Positions 42,968 to 52,448 of a stretch of DNA of 64,000 nucleotides are shown here, one piece after another. The notes under the pieces were generated by a model that saw nothing but the letters and a program-made list of their open reading frames with translations, was not told the DNA's origin and searched no databases. Source of the stretch: Candidatus Binatus soli (GTDB lineage Bacteria; Desulfobacterota; Binatia; Binatales; Binataceae); NCBI GenBank assembly GCA_002479255.1, contig DLMJ01000006.1:1-64000 (forward strand), written 5' to 3'. The stretch's first letter is position 1. Every line of letters begins with the position of its first letter. A program made the translations under genes and the position numbers.

Positions 42968-44049
42968 CTGGCGCCGCCGGGCGCGGGTCCCGGCATCACA
43001 TAGGTCGGGACACCGGTTTTCTGTTCGACAGCTTTTTCGAGCTTCTGCATATCGACCTGGTCGGTAATTCCCAGCCGATCGGCTTCCTTGTGCGCGTACG
43101 CCCACAGGCCGGCGTAACGGCCGTAGAGATCGTCGTGGACCTCGACGTAGAGTGAGTCGCCGCGCCATCCAAACTTCACGGGCTGATAGACGAACATCCC
43201 GGGCGTGCCGATTTTCACCTTGTTGAAGAGGCGCTCGATGTCCTCGGGATACAGCCGGATGCATCCGTGGCTGACTTCCATGCCGACGCCCCACGGCACG
43301 TTGGTGCCATGCAGGGCGTACTGGGGGATAGTCAGTTCGATGCGGTAATGGCCGAGAGGATTGTCGGGATCGTCGCCGGAGACAACATGCTCGGCTTCGC
43401 CGTCACGCTCGAGATGTTCCTCGTAGATGTCGTCGGGCACCACCCAGGTCGGATTGCGGGTCTTGCCGCGGACCGTAAAATCTCCGACCGGCGTTTTCCA
43501 ATCGAAACGTCCCAGCCCGACCGGAAACGTGTACACCACCGACGGCCTGACTCCGCCCGGAGAGTGCTTCTTGCCCGTGACGAATTTGGCGGGCGTTACC
43601 TTGTCCTTGTCTTTGCGATGGAGCGGTCCGATCGGCGACGGAAAATAATAGTACAGCCGCATCTCGGGGATGTTCAGCACGATCCCTACGTGCGGCGTAT
43701 CGGGAAGGATGTGCTCGTCGGGCAGAATGATCTGCCTGCCGGCCGGGGGCCCCCACCAGTCGATTCCGCCATTTGCGTTCGAAATTTCCTTGGCCGTCAC
43801 GCCGAACCATCGCCCGACGTCGAGCAGCGTGTCGCCCTTCTGGATTTCGTACGTAATGAGATTGCCGATGATGTCGTCCTTGCCGTGAGGAAGCGGGTAG
43901 GCATAGAGCGGGCGACGCTCGAATTCGTCTTCGGTCCACGCGCCATTGGCAGCCGGGATCGCGACCAACGCGATCAGGAGCAGGGCGGGGAAGAATCGAA
44001 TCGCGATATCAATGAAGCGCTTCATGAACTCCCAGGCGGGGTTGGCCAA
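42964..44049 (-). CDS. LysM-YkuD L,D-transpeptidase
   Basis: A 361-residue envelope enzyme that makes 3-3 peptidoglycan crosslinks or anchors lipoproteins. It has an N-terminal membrane anchor or signal (FFPALLLIALVAIPAANGA), a LysM domain (YEIQKGDTLLDVGRWFGV), and a YkuD domain with the catalytic HGTNVPWGVGMEVSHGCIRL. The Cys is in SHGCIRL. The ATG at 44049 or the in-frame one at 44025 (MKRFIDIA) are both possible. Confidence 0.92.
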   Translation of the reverse strand: MANPAWEFMKRFIDIAIRFFPALLLIALVAIPAANGAWTEDEFERRPLYAYPLPHGKDDIIGNLITYEIQKGDTLLDVGRWFGVTAKEISNANGGIDWWGPPAGRQIILPDEHILPDTPHVGIVLNIPEMRLYYYFPSPIGPLHRKDKDKVTPAKFVTGKKHSPGGVRPSVVYTFPVGLGRFDWKTPVGDFTVRGKTRNPTWVVPDDIYEEHLERDGEAEHVVSGDDPDNPLGHYRIELTIPQYALHGTNVPWGVGMEVSHGCIRLYPEDIERLFNKVKIGTPGMFVYQPVKFGWRGDSLYVEVHDDLYGRYAGLWAYAHKEADRLGITDQVDMQKLEKAVEQKTGVPTYVMPGPAPGGAS

Positions 44050-44113
44050 AATCGGCGCGAACGATTCGGATGCAGGCGGTGTGGTCGCATTCAGTGGAAT
44101 GATAGCGGCCCGA

Positions 44114-46345
44114 TCAGTCTCCGAGCAACCGCAGGTTTGCGAACTTCAGCACCAGCAGCTTGATCCCGCCGCGCTCGAAATTAACCCACGCCTTGGCGCC
44201 ATCGCCGCGTCCCTCGCGCCTTCGAACAATTCCGCGTCCGAAGGTCGGATGGATCACGCGCGAGCCGATTGAAAGGCTTCCGTTGTCGCCGCCGAGTTCC
44301 GGCTCGTCGTCCGGTAGCTGGCTGTCGGCGAAATCGACGTAGGGCTCGCGCGGCGACAGCGGGCGTATCGGCGAGGTCTCGCGAGCGGGTGCGATACGGC
44401 GAATCAGGCCGGGATCGACTTCGCGCAAGAATCGCGATTGACGCGACTCCTGGCGCACGCCGTAGATTTCGCGCGAGAGCGTGTTGGTCAGATACAGCAA
44501 CTGCCGCGCGCGCGTCATGCCGACGTAGCACAGACGGCGCTCCTCCTCGACTTCCTCGTCGATGTCGGCGGAGCGGCTATGCGGAAACAGGCCTTCCTCC
44601 ATCCCGGCCATGAACACGATTGGGTATTCGAGGCCCTTGGAGGTGTGCAGCGTCATCAGCGCCGCGCGTCCGCCGCTGGAATCGATCTGCTCGGTGTCGC
44701 TGACGAGTGCGACCCGTTCGAGGAACTCGGACAAACCGCCGCCGGACTTTTCGGCGTCGAAGGCGCCGGCCGCAGAGAGCATCTCGGCCAGATTTTGCCT
44801 GCGTGCCGGCGCATCGTCGAGCGTATCGAGGTAGGGCTCGAAACCGCTGCGCGCCACCACTTCCTCGACAATTCCACGAACGCTCAAATCCGGCGCACGG
44901 GCGCTGAGATCGTGCATCCACGCATAGAGCATTCCAGCCTGCTTGGCGATTCGCAGCGCGACCCTGGAGTAAGACTCGAGCCGGCCCATCGCCTCGAACG
45001 CCGGGATGCGCTCGCGCGCGGCCAGTTCGGCAATCGCCTCGAAGGACTTCGCGCCAATTCCGCGCGGCGGCGTGCCGACCATTCGTTCGAGGCTGACGGC
45101 GTCGGCTGGATTGGCGATCACGCGCAGGTAGGCAAGCAGATCCTTGACGTCGCGCTGCTCGTAAAAGCGCACGCCGCCGACGATGTAGTAGGGGATTCGC
45201 CGGCGCACGAGAGCCTCTTCGATCGCGCGCGACTGGGCGTTGACGCGGTAGAAAACTACGACGTCGGCAGCTCTGAATCCGCCCGCGCCGGTCAGCCGCG
45301 CAGTCTCCAGCGCTATAAAGTCGGCTTCGTCGCGCTCGGTGACGCCGGTGAAGTAGGTGACCGGCTCGCCGGCGCCGTTTTCGGTCCACAGGTTTTTGAC
45401 CTTGCGCTCGGTGTTGTTGCGGATGACGGCGCCCGCCGCGGCAAGGATGGTTTTCGTCGAGCGGTAGTTTTGCTCGAGCTTGAAAATTTGCGCGGCCGGG
45501 TAGTCGCGCTCGAAATCGAGGATGTTGCGAATGTCGGCGCCGCGCCAGCGGTAGATGGACTGATCCTCGTCGCCGACCACGCACAGATTTCCCGATCGAG
45601 CGGCGAGCGCCTTGACGATCAAATACTGGACGCGATTGGTGTCCTGGTACTCATCGACCAGCAGATGCGCCGCGCGCCGCCGCCATTTCTCGAGGATTTC
45701 AGGAAAGCGCTCGAACAGCAGCCAGGTCTGCAATTGCAAATCGCTGAAGTCCATCGCGTTCATCTCGCGCATCCGATCCTGGTAGAGCCGGTAAATCTGC
45801 GCGATCGAGGCCTCGCGCCCAGGCTTGGCGCTCGCAAGCATTTCGTCGGGCGTGATCGCCTCGTTCTTGGCCTGCTCGATTCGTGCGCGCGCAAGTTCGA
45901 GCGGGGGCGAGTCGGCCAGCGCGGCATCGTCGAGCACGCGGCGAATCGTGGTCAGCGAATCGGCTTCGTCGAGGATCGAAAAATTGCGGTCGTAGCCCAG
46001 GAGGTGGCCTTCGTGTCGCAGGATTCGCGCGCACGCGGAATGAAACGTGCTGACCCACGGCTGTCGCGCGTAGTTATCGTCACCGAGCAGCGATATGACG
46101 CGCTCGCGCATCTCGTTGGCGGCCTTGTTGGTGAACGTCACCGCCAGCACCTCGGCGGGCGACGCCTTGCGCTCGGCCAGGATGTGGGCGATACGGTAGG
46201 TCAGCGCGCGGGTCTTGCCCGAGCCGGCGCCGGCCATGATGAGTATCGGGCCGCCGGGCGCAAGCACAGCGGCGCGCTGTTCAGGATTCAAATCGTCGAG
46301 CTTCACGGTGACCGTCGCAGCTTCAAAACTTCCGGGCGGAGCCAA
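44114..46345 (-). CDS. uvrD: UvrD/PcrA-type DNA helicase
   Basis: A 743-residue superfamily 1A 3'-5' helicase. Motif I is ILIMAGAGSGKTRALTYRI, motif Ia FTNKAANEMRERV, motif II VDEYQDTN, motif III VVGDEDQSIYRWRGADI and motif VI VGMTRARQLLYL. The C-terminus has a PcrA-type tail with SIGSRVIHPTFGRGIV (the RNAP-interacting Tudor-like region). It is divergent from rlmE with 59 bases between. Whether it is called uvrD or pcrA is a matter of naming. Confidence 0.95.
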   Translation of the reverse strand: MAPPGSFEAATVTVKLDDLNPEQRAAVLAPGGPILIMAGAGSGKTRALTYRIAHILAERKASPAEVLAVTFTNKAANEMRERVISLLGDDNYARQPWVSTFHSACARILRHEGHLLGYDRNFSILDEADSLTTIRRVLDDAALADSPPLELARARIEQAKNEAITPDEMLASAKPGREASIAQIYRLYQDRMREMNAMDFSDLQLQTWLLFERFPEILEKWRRRAAHLLVDEYQDTNRVQYLIVKALAARSGNLCVVGDEDQSIYRWRGADIRNILDFERDYPAAQIFKLEQNYRSTKTILAAAGAVIRNNTERKVKNLWTENGAGEPVTYFTGVTERDEADFIALETARLTGAGGFRAADVVVFYRVNAQSRAIEEALVRRRIPYYIVGGVRFYEQRDVKDLLAYLRVIANPADAVSLERMVGTPPRGIGAKSFEAIAELAARERIPAFEAMGRLESYSRVALRIAKQAGMLYAWMHDLSARAPDLSVRGIVEEVVARSGFEPYLDTLDDAPARRQNLAEMLSAAGAFDAEKSGGGLSEFLERVALVSDTEQIDSSGGRAALMTLHTSKGLEYPIVFMAGMEEGLFPHSRSADIDEEVEEERRLCYVGMTRARQLLYLTNTLSREIYGVRQESRQSRFLREVDPGLIRRIAPARETSPIRPLSPREPYVDFADSQLPDDEPELGGDNGSLSIGSRVIHPTFGRGIVRRREGRGDGAKAWVNFERGGIKLLVLKFANLRLLGD

Positions 46346-46404
46346 TCAGGATAGCGGCTCCAGCGCGTGCGGCAAAGCGAGCGGGCGTCGAGGCGGGTGA
46401 ATTT

Positions 46405-46998
46405 GTGCCGACTTACGAACCGCACGACAAATTTTACCGCAAGGCGCGTGCGCTGGGATTGCCGTCGCGGGCGGCGTTCAAGATTGAAGAAATAATTGCG
46501 CGCAACCGGCTCCTCGCCAGGGATGCGCGAATCGTCGATTTGGGATGCGCGCCCGGCGGATGGCTGGCGATCCTCGTAGCGGCGGCGGGCGCGGGCGGAC
46601 GCGTGGTCGGAGTCGATCTCGCGCAGGTCAAGAATCCGCCAGCCGGTGCGATCACCATCGTCGGTGACATCCTCGATCCAACTGTCGCCGCGCGGGTGCA
46701 GAGCGAGCTTGGCGGACGGGCCGATCTGGTGACGAGCGACCTTGCGCCGAAACTGACCGGGATCGCCGCGCGCGACGAGGCGCGTTGCCGGGAGCTGATA
46801 GATTCCGCGTTGGGCTTCGCGATAACGATGCTGAGACCGGGTGGCGCGATGGTCGTGAAGCTCTTCATGGGCGCGCAATTCAAGGACATCGTCGATTCAT
46901 TCAGGCGGCATTTCGGAAATGTCGAAGTGACGCGCACCAAAGCCAGCCGCCCGGGATCTTCGGAACTGTACATCGTGGCCCGCGAGTTCCGGGGTTGA
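46405..46998 (+). CDS. rlmE: 23S rRNA 2'-O-methyltransferase RlmE (FtsJ)
   Basis: A 197-residue SAM methyltransferase modifying the A-loop of 23S rRNA. Starts at GTG 46405. YRKARALGLPSRAAFKIEE precedes VDLGCAPGGWLAIL (motif I). VTSDLAPKLTGI has the catalytic Asp, VVKLFMG the catalytic Lys and RPGSSELYIVA the Glu; together with the N-terminal Lys they make a K-D-K-E tetrad. Divergent from uvrD. Confidence 0.9.
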   Translation: MPTYEPHDKFYRKARALGLPSRAAFKIEEIIARNRLLARDARIVDLGCAPGGWLAILVAAAGAGGRVVGVDLAQVKNPPAGAITIVGDILDPTVAARVQSELGGRADLVTSDLAPKLTGIAARDEARCRELIDSALGFAITMLRPGGAMVVKLFMGAQFKDIVDSFRRHFGNVEVTRTKASRPGSSELYIVAREFRG

Positions 46999-47061
46999 GA
47001 AGGCGGAGAAGGCGGCGCGGTGCGCTTGTCATCGAGTGCACGACGCGCGTAAGGTTTGACC

Positions 47062-47904
47062 ATGAAGGCTGTAGGCGGAAGGCATCTATGCCTGCTGCTT
47101 ATCGCAGCCGTCGTGGCGGCCTGCTCATGCGGCCGTTCGCCATTCACCAGCACGTCCACCGCCGCCGGACTTTCGCACGACGACGTCAAAGTCCAGGTCT
47201 CGCGCGTCGGCTTTGACCACGAGACGGGCTCGCATTACGTGCTCCTGCTCGACGAGACCGAGTCGCGCGAATTGCCAATCATGATCGGCGAGAACGAGGC
47301 GCAGGCAATTATGCTCGCGCTGCGCGGAATCAAGCCCGAACGGCCGTTCACGCATGATTTGATTCGGTCCATCATAGGGAAGACCGGGAATCGCGTCGAT
47401 CGAATCGTGATCGCGGATATGCGCGACGAGATCTATTACGCGACAATCTCCATGGATGGCGGCCGCTACTCGATCGACAGCCGGCCCAGCGACGCGATCG
47501 CGTTGGCGATGGGCATGAACGCGCCGATCTACGTGAACAGCAAGCTCTTCGGGTCGGCGCCCACGCCGGGGCTCGGCGGCGGCGGGAAAATTCCCGCCAT
47601 CGCGCGCGCGCTGGGACTGACCGTGGAGCAACTGACTCCCGATCTGGCGAGCTACTTCGGCCAGAGCGCCGGGCGTGGCGTGCTGGTGTCGGGGGTCTCT
47701 TCGTCGGCGAAGAAAGCGGGCGTCGCGCGCGGCGATATCGTAGTGAAGGTGGGAGATCGCGAGGTCAGGGCGCTCGACGATTTCAGCCGGCAAGCTGCGC
47801 AGCTCAAGAGCGGCGGCGCCGTGACGTTGACGCTGAATCGCGGCGGCTCGAACCGCACCGTCACGCTTGAAAGTTCGCCCGCCGCAGACGCGCCGAAACC
47901 CTAG
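47062..47904 (+). CDS. lipoprotein with bifunctional-nuclease (BFN/DUF151) and PDZ domains
   Basis: A 280-residue protein. The N-terminus is a lipoprotein signal (LCLLLIAAVVAACSC). A DUF151/BFN domain follows (about 40-150): VSRVGFDHETGSHYVLLLDE, LPIMIGENEAQAIMLAL and SIDSRPSDAIALAM are strong. A PDZ domain occupies about 190-270 (GVLVSGVSSSAKKAGVARGDIVVKVGDREV). BFN domains are otherwise cytoplasmic nuclease-like proteins. Start ATG 47062, preceded by AAGG; TTG 47056 is also possible. It overlaps the DUF6178 gene by 4 bases at the 3' end, convergent. Confidence 0.8.
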   Translation: MKAVGGRHLCLLLIAAVVAACSCGRSPFTSTSTAAGLSHDDVKVQVSRVGFDHETGSHYVLLLDETESRELPIMIGENEAQAIMLALRGIKPERPFTHDLIRSIIGKTGNRVDRIVIADMRDEIYYATISMDGGRYSIDSRPSDAIALAMGMNAPIYVNSKLFGSAPTPGLGGGGKIPAIARALGLTVEQLTPDLASYFGQSAGRGVLVSGVSSSAKKAGVARGDIVVKVGDREVRALDDFSRQAAQLKSGGAVTLTLNRGGSNRTVTLESSPAADAPKP

Positions 47905-49610
47905 CCCTGGCGCACCAGCACGCTTTCGATAAAGCGCGGATCGATCTCCCGTTCGCCGCCCAGGTTGGCGAACTCTTCTTCGAGCAGGTTCAGGCAGGAA
48001 TTCAGGAAGTCGGCGGTGCGCCGTCGTGCCGCGTCGTCCAGCCGCTCGGCCAGCGCCTGATGCACCCTGGCGCGAAACTCATTGTTGAGCGTCCCGGGCT
48101 GCCCGGTCATGATCGCCGCGCGCATCGCGGTCAGCCTGCTGCCTTCGATTGGATCGATCGCGAGGCGGTTGTCCAGCGCCAGCCGCGCGAGCCCGGTCAG
48201 CACGAGTTGACTTAGGCGAATTTCCCGGGCCGCCATCTGGGCGCGGAAGTTCGGCGATGCGATATCGATCGCGAACATCGCGCGGAACAATTCGGCGGCC
48301 GAATCGACTTGATCGAGAATCGCGTAGCTCAGATGCAGATCGCGCATGCTGCTGAAATCGCGCATCGCGACCCCGCCGCCGCCGTCCAGGCCGCTGTAGA
48401 ATCGCGGCTGCCGCGCCATGAAGCCGGCCAGCGCCTCCCGGTAGGGCGAGTCGAGGTACGATATCTCGCGCACCTTGACGGTCGACAGGCCGAGTTTCCT
48501 GAGCGTAGCCTCGGCGCCGGCGCGGAGATCGATCGTCAAGCTCACGCCGAGGCGAAAGAGCAGTTTCAGCGGCGTATCGCGCAGATGCTCGATCGCGCTT
48601 TGCAGGTCGCCGCCGGCCAGATGCTCGAGCGCCAGGTTCAAGTAATGATGCGTCATCTCGACCGCGACGCGCACCGCTTCCAGATCGCCGAAATCCACCG
48701 CGCGCGCAACCAGCACCTGGTTGCTGACCATCGCCATCTCGCTGCGGAGCTGGCGTTTGCCTTGCGCCGCGAATCCCGCGGTTAGCGCGGTGTTGAACAG
48801 CGAAGCATCGCCGTCGGCCATCGCGGGCGCCATCTCGGGCGCGATCACTTCGGTATCGTCGGGCAGATCGGCGCGGCTCGGCGGCTCATATTCCGCGCGA
48901 ATCTTGAGAAACTGCCCGGGCTTGAGGTACGCGAACACGCTCTGCGCCTCGAAGAAGTCGGGAAAGCCCCGGTCGTTCAAGCGCGCGCGCCGGAACTGGT
49001 AGGCCTCTTCCACGAGCTCGGCTTCGACGCCCCAATAGATTTCCTCCATCAGCCCGGCGAAGTAGTTATAGTCGCGCTCGAACGCTTCTTCGATGAAGTC
49101 CGAGATGTGCTGCGAGATTGCGTCGTGGCGGATGAACTCGATCAGATAATTTTCGTCGTACTGCGCGAAGCGATTCGCAGTCGCGTCGGGCGAGGATGCC
49201 GCGTCCTCGATTCGATGCACTTTTATGTAGCCGCGCAGCAACAGCGACATCATCTCAAGGTCGAGCCCCATCAACGCGTCGGCCAGTTTGCGCCGTCCGC
49301 CGTCGGCCATCGCCTCGATCCACTCGCGCATGCGATGCACGTTGGGACGATCGCGGTTCCAGCAATCCAGATCGAACAGCGACTTGACCTGCTCGGGCAT
49401 CGCGAGGCTGAGCAGATCGCCGGCGTCGGCGCTGCCGATTTCCTTGAGCGTGTAGAAAAGCGTCTCGGGTGAAAACGATTGCACCAGCCGCTCGGCCTCG
49501 GGCGCGGAGAGGATCAGGTCGCGCTTCTGGCGCGCGGGAAGGCCGTACAGGAACTCCAGCTTCTCCTGGAAGGGAAGGTTGAGAAATTCCGATTCGCCTC
49601 TTACCGCCAT
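47901..49610 (-). CDS. DUF6178-family protein
   Basis: A 569-residue soluble protein, rich in helices. The N-terminal third carries the family signature: FLNLPFQEKLEFLYGLPARQ, RLVQSFSPETLFYTLKEIG, LFDLDCWNRDR. It looks like repeated MgtE-N-type helical hairpins. The function is unknown. Conserved Trp/Asp in DCW and the Glu-rich EEAFERDYNYFAGLMEEIYWG are the other obvious features. It is convergent with the BFN-PDZ gene with a 4-base overlap. Confidence 0.8.
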   Translation of the reverse strand: MAVRGESEFLNLPFQEKLEFLYGLPARQKRDLILSAPEAERLVQSFSPETLFYTLKEIGSADAGDLLSLAMPEQVKSLFDLDCWNRDRPNVHRMREWIEAMADGGRRKLADALMGLDLEMMSLLLRGYIKVHRIEDAASSPDATANRFAQYDENYLIEFIRHDAISQHISDFIEEAFERDYNYFAGLMEEIYWGVEAELVEEAYQFRRARLNDRGFPDFFEAQSVFAYLKPGQFLKIRAEYEPPSRADLPDDTEVIAPEMAPAMADGDASLFNTALTAGFAAQGKRQLRSEMAMVSNQVLVARAVDFGDLEAVRVAVEMTHHYLNLALEHLAGGDLQSAIEHLRDTPLKLLFRLGVSLTIDLRAGAEATLRKLGLSTVKVREISYLDSPYREALAGFMARQPRFYSGLDGGGGVAMRDFSSMRDLHLSYAILDQVDSAAELFRAMFAIDIASPNFRAQMAAREIRLSQLVLTGLARLALDNRLAIDPIEGSRLTAMRAAIMTGQPGTLNNEFRARVHQALAERLDDAARRRTADFLNSCLNLLEEEFANLGGEREIDPRFIESVLVRQG

Positions 49611-49739
49611 ATCGCCCGGACCAATAGTTCCATCTCAAGGGCAAAGTATCGCGCGCTTCCACGAGGGATCAACCAAGCGCCTATCTTTCGCCTGGCCGCG
49701 CCGTTAGATAAGATTTTTACAACCTATCAGAGCCCATTC

Positions 49740-50567
49740 TTGGCCTCTCCCAAATCAAAACATCCGGTCGCACTGACTATCGCGGGCAGCGACCCCGGTG
49801 GCGGCGCCGGACTCCAGGCCGACGTTAAAACCTTCGCTGCGCTGGGCGTGTATGGCTACTCGGTCATCACCGAGGTGATCGCGCAGAACAGCTCGCGAAT
49901 TACCGACGTCGAAAACGTATCGCCGGAGATGGTCGAGGCGCAGCTCGATACTCTTGCTCTGGAATGCGCGCCGCGCGCGGTCAAGACGGGTGCGCTGGCC
50001 AGCGCGGCGATTGTCAAGGCGGTGGCGCGCGCGATCGAGCGCCTCAAATTGCCGGCGCCGGTGGTCGATCCCGTGATCGTGTCGAGCAGCGGCGCGCTGC
50101 TGATCGGCCCAAAAGGGGAACGCGCGATTCGAAAACGCCTGATCCCCATCGCGCGCATCGTCACGCCTAATATTCCCGAGGCCGAAGTGCTGGCGCGCAT
50201 TCGAATCGACTCCGAGGCGGCGATTCGCGAGGCCGCAATCAAGATCATCAAGCTCGGCGCAAGAGCGGTCGTCATCAAGGGCGGGCATCGCAAGGACGAT
50301 TCGTCCGCGACGGATTTGTTTCACGACGGCCGCCGCTTCATCGAGCTCAAGGGCCCGCGAATAGCAGGCGGCGGCGCGCATGGCACAGGATGCGCGTTCT
50401 CGGCGGCGATCGCGGCGTATCTGGCGCGCGGGATGAGCCTGGAGGATGCGGTCCGCGGCGCGAAACGCTACGTCACCACGGCGCTCAGGCACAGCTTCAA
50501 ATTGGGCAAGGGGCGCGCGATCCTCGATCACTTCGCGATGACGCGCCCCGACCGCATAACGATCTGA
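49740..50567 (+). CDS. thiD: hydroxymethylpyrimidine/phosphomethylpyrimidine kinase
   Basis: Ribokinase-like enzyme of 275 residues phosphorylating HMP(-P) in thiamine synthesis. Signatures: ALTIAGSDPGGGAGLQADVKTF, GYSVITEVIAQNS, VVDPVIVSSSG, TPNIPEAEVL, VIKGGH and GAHGTGCAFSAAIAAYLA. The frame opens upstream to 49479, inside the divergent neighbour. TTG 49740 gives the family N-terminus, though no strong Shine-Dalgarno precedes it. No TPP riboswitch is visible upstream. thiE lies 4 kb downstream, on the other strand. Confidence 0.9.
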   Translation: MASPKSKHPVALTIAGSDPGGGAGLQADVKTFAALGVYGYSVITEVIAQNSSRITDVENVSPEMVEAQLDTLALECAPRAVKTGALASAAIVKAVARAIERLKLPAPVVDPVIVSSSGALLIGPKGERAIRKRLIPIARIVTPNIPEAEVLARIRIDSEAAIREAAIKIIKLGARAVVIKGGHRKDDSSATDLFHDGRRFIELKGPRIAGGGAHGTGCAFSAAIAAYLARGMSLEDAVRGAKRYVTTALRHSFKLGKGRAILDHFAMTRPDRITI

Positions 50568-50647
50568 GGGCGCCTGCGCTCCTCCTCTTGAGGGCGCCAT
50601 CCACCCGGCGATAGCCTGTATGATCATGTCGGTGGCAACGAAAGCGA

Positions 50648-52411
50648 ATGTACCCGCGTAAGCGTGCACTCGAGCGCATCGCGCGCGAAAAAGTGCTCTA
50701 CCAGCGCCACCCCGGCGGCGACATCTCGGTCTGCGTCATCTATCCCAACATCTACCGGCTCGGGATGGCCAACCTCGGCTTTCAGGCCGTTTTCCACATC
50801 TTCGAATCCGATCCATCCGTCGCCGCCGATCGCGCGTTCATCCCCGACGCCGACGAGCGTGACACGTTGCGCAGCGGCGGCGAGCGCCTGGTCTCTTTCG
50901 AGCGCGGCCGTCCGCTCTCTGATTTCGACATCCTCGCGTTTTCGATTTCCTTCGAGACTGACTATCTCAATGTCTTGAGCGTGCTGCGGATGGCCGGGAT
51001 CCCGGCTCGTCGCGCCGACCGCGCGGGCCGCAATTTTCCGCTGATCATCGCCGGTGGCTCCGCCGTTTTTCTCAATCCCGAACCGATCGCCGATTTCATC
51101 GATCTGTTTCTGATTGGCGAGGGCGAGGAGATGGTCCCGGAGTTCATCGAGCGATGGCAAGCGACGCGCGGATCGCCGAATCAACTGCGCGAACTCGCAG
51201 CCGTCCAGGGCGCCTACCTGCCCGACTTCTACTCACCCGTTTACGACGACGCCGGCCGCCTCGCCGCGGTGAATTACAGCGGCCCCGGGGTTGCACAGGT
51301 TAATCGCCGCCTGATTCGCGACCTCAACCGCTTCCCCACCTCGTCGCTGATTCTCACCGAGGAATCCGTCTTCGGCGACATGTTCCTGGTCGAGGCGAGC
51401 CGCGGATGCCAATGGGGATGCCGCTTTTGCGCGGCCGGTTTCATGTATCGGCCGATCCGTTATCGCGCGCCTGAAACTCTAATCGCCGAGGCCGGGCGCG
51501 GTCTTGGCGAGCGCAAGGTGATCGGCCTGGTCGGCGCCGAGATGGCGAGCGTTCCCGGCGTCGCCGACATCGCATCTGCCGTCGCCGATCGCGGCGGACG
51601 GCTGTCGCCCTCGTCGCTGAAGGCCGATTGCATTTCGCCCGCGCTCGCATCGGCGTTGGCGCGCGGCGGAAATCAAAGCGTGACCGTCGCGCCGGAGGCC
51701 GGCAGCGAGCGGATGCGCAAGGTCATCAACAAGAATCTTACCGAGGCCGAGATTCTGGGCGCGGCCGATATGATGCTGGGTGAGGGCGTCGGCAACCTGA
51801 AATTTTACTTCATGATCGGCTTGCCCGAGGAGCGCGACGAAGACGTGCTCGCGATTGCCGAGCTGGTCGCCAAGGTGCTCGAGCGCGCCCGCGCGCGCCG
51901 CACCCGCATCGGCGCCGTGACCGTGTCGCTCAATCCATTTGTGCCCAAGCCGTGGACGCCATTTCAATGGGATCCGATGCAGGACGCGCGATCGATCAAG
52001 CGCAAGGTCGCGATGCTGCGCCAGCGCCTCACGAGCCTGGGGCAAGTCGAGCTCGATGCCGAGTCACCGCGCGAGGCGTATTTCCAGACCATGGTCTCGC
52101 GAGGCGATCGCCGCGTCGGCGGTATCCTCGAACGGCTGGAAGCCGCGGGATGCGAAGGTTCCGGACCCATCTGGCACGAGTTGTCGAAGATTCATCGCGA
52201 AGCCCAGGCGGGCGGCAGTGAAGCTTCATCTTTGCCCGACCCCGATTTCTTCGTTACCCGTCCTTACGCCCACGACGAGCTGCTGCCGTGGGACTTTATC
52301 GATCATCACATTCACAAATGGTTTCTGCTTGCGGAACGAAAAAAGGCGCATCATGAGCATCAGAGTCCTCCGTGCGACGTGGTCCGATGCACCGTGTGCG
52401 GAGCCTGCTAG
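50648..52411 (+). CDS. radical SAM protein, TIGR03960 type
   Basis: A 587-residue protein. An N-terminal B12-binding-like domain (VCVIYPNIYRLGMANLGFQ) is followed by a radical SAM domain with ASRGCQWGCRFCAAGF (Cys-x3-Cys-x2-Cys) and VAPEAGSERMRKVINK, GLPEERDEDV. The C-terminus ends in a further Cys cluster VRCTVCGAC. It matches the TIGR03960 family, often paired with a DUF2344 protein, which I do not see here. Substrate unknown. Confidence 0.88.
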   Translation: MYPRKRALERIAREKVLYQRHPGGDISVCVIYPNIYRLGMANLGFQAVFHIFESDPSVAADRAFIPDADERDTLRSGGERLVSFERGRPLSDFDILAFSISFETDYLNVLSVLRMAGIPARRADRAGRNFPLIIAGGSAVFLNPEPIADFIDLFLIGEGEEMVPEFIERWQATRGSPNQLRELAAVQGAYLPDFYSPVYDDAGRLAAVNYSGPGVAQVNRRLIRDLNRFPTSSLILTEESVFGDMFLVEASRGCQWGCRFCAAGFMYRPIRYRAPETLIAEAGRGLGERKVIGLVGAEMASVPGVADIASAVADRGGRLSPSSLKADCISPALASALARGGNQSVTVAPEAGSERMRKVINKNLTEAEILGAADMMLGEGVGNLKFYFMIGLPEERDEDVLAIAELVAKVLERARARRTRIGAVTVSLNPFVPKPWTPFQWDPMQDARSIKRKVAMLRQRLTSLGQVELDAESPREAYFQTMVSRGDRRVGGILERLEAAGCEGSGPIWHELSKIHREAQAGGSEASSLPDPDFFVTRPYAHDELLPWDFIDHHIHKWFLLAERKKAHHEHQSPPCDVVRCTVCGAC

Positions 52412-52448
52412 AATAAATGCGCAAGTCGAGGAGGGGAGGAAGAGGAAG

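Noticed and set aside
44438..46354. 638-codon plus-strand frame opposite uvrD
   Set aside because: Same reason: composition typical of an antisense shadow.
49611..49739. TPP riboswitch upstream of thiD
   Set aside because: The conserved THI-box CTGAGA and its partner segments are not present.
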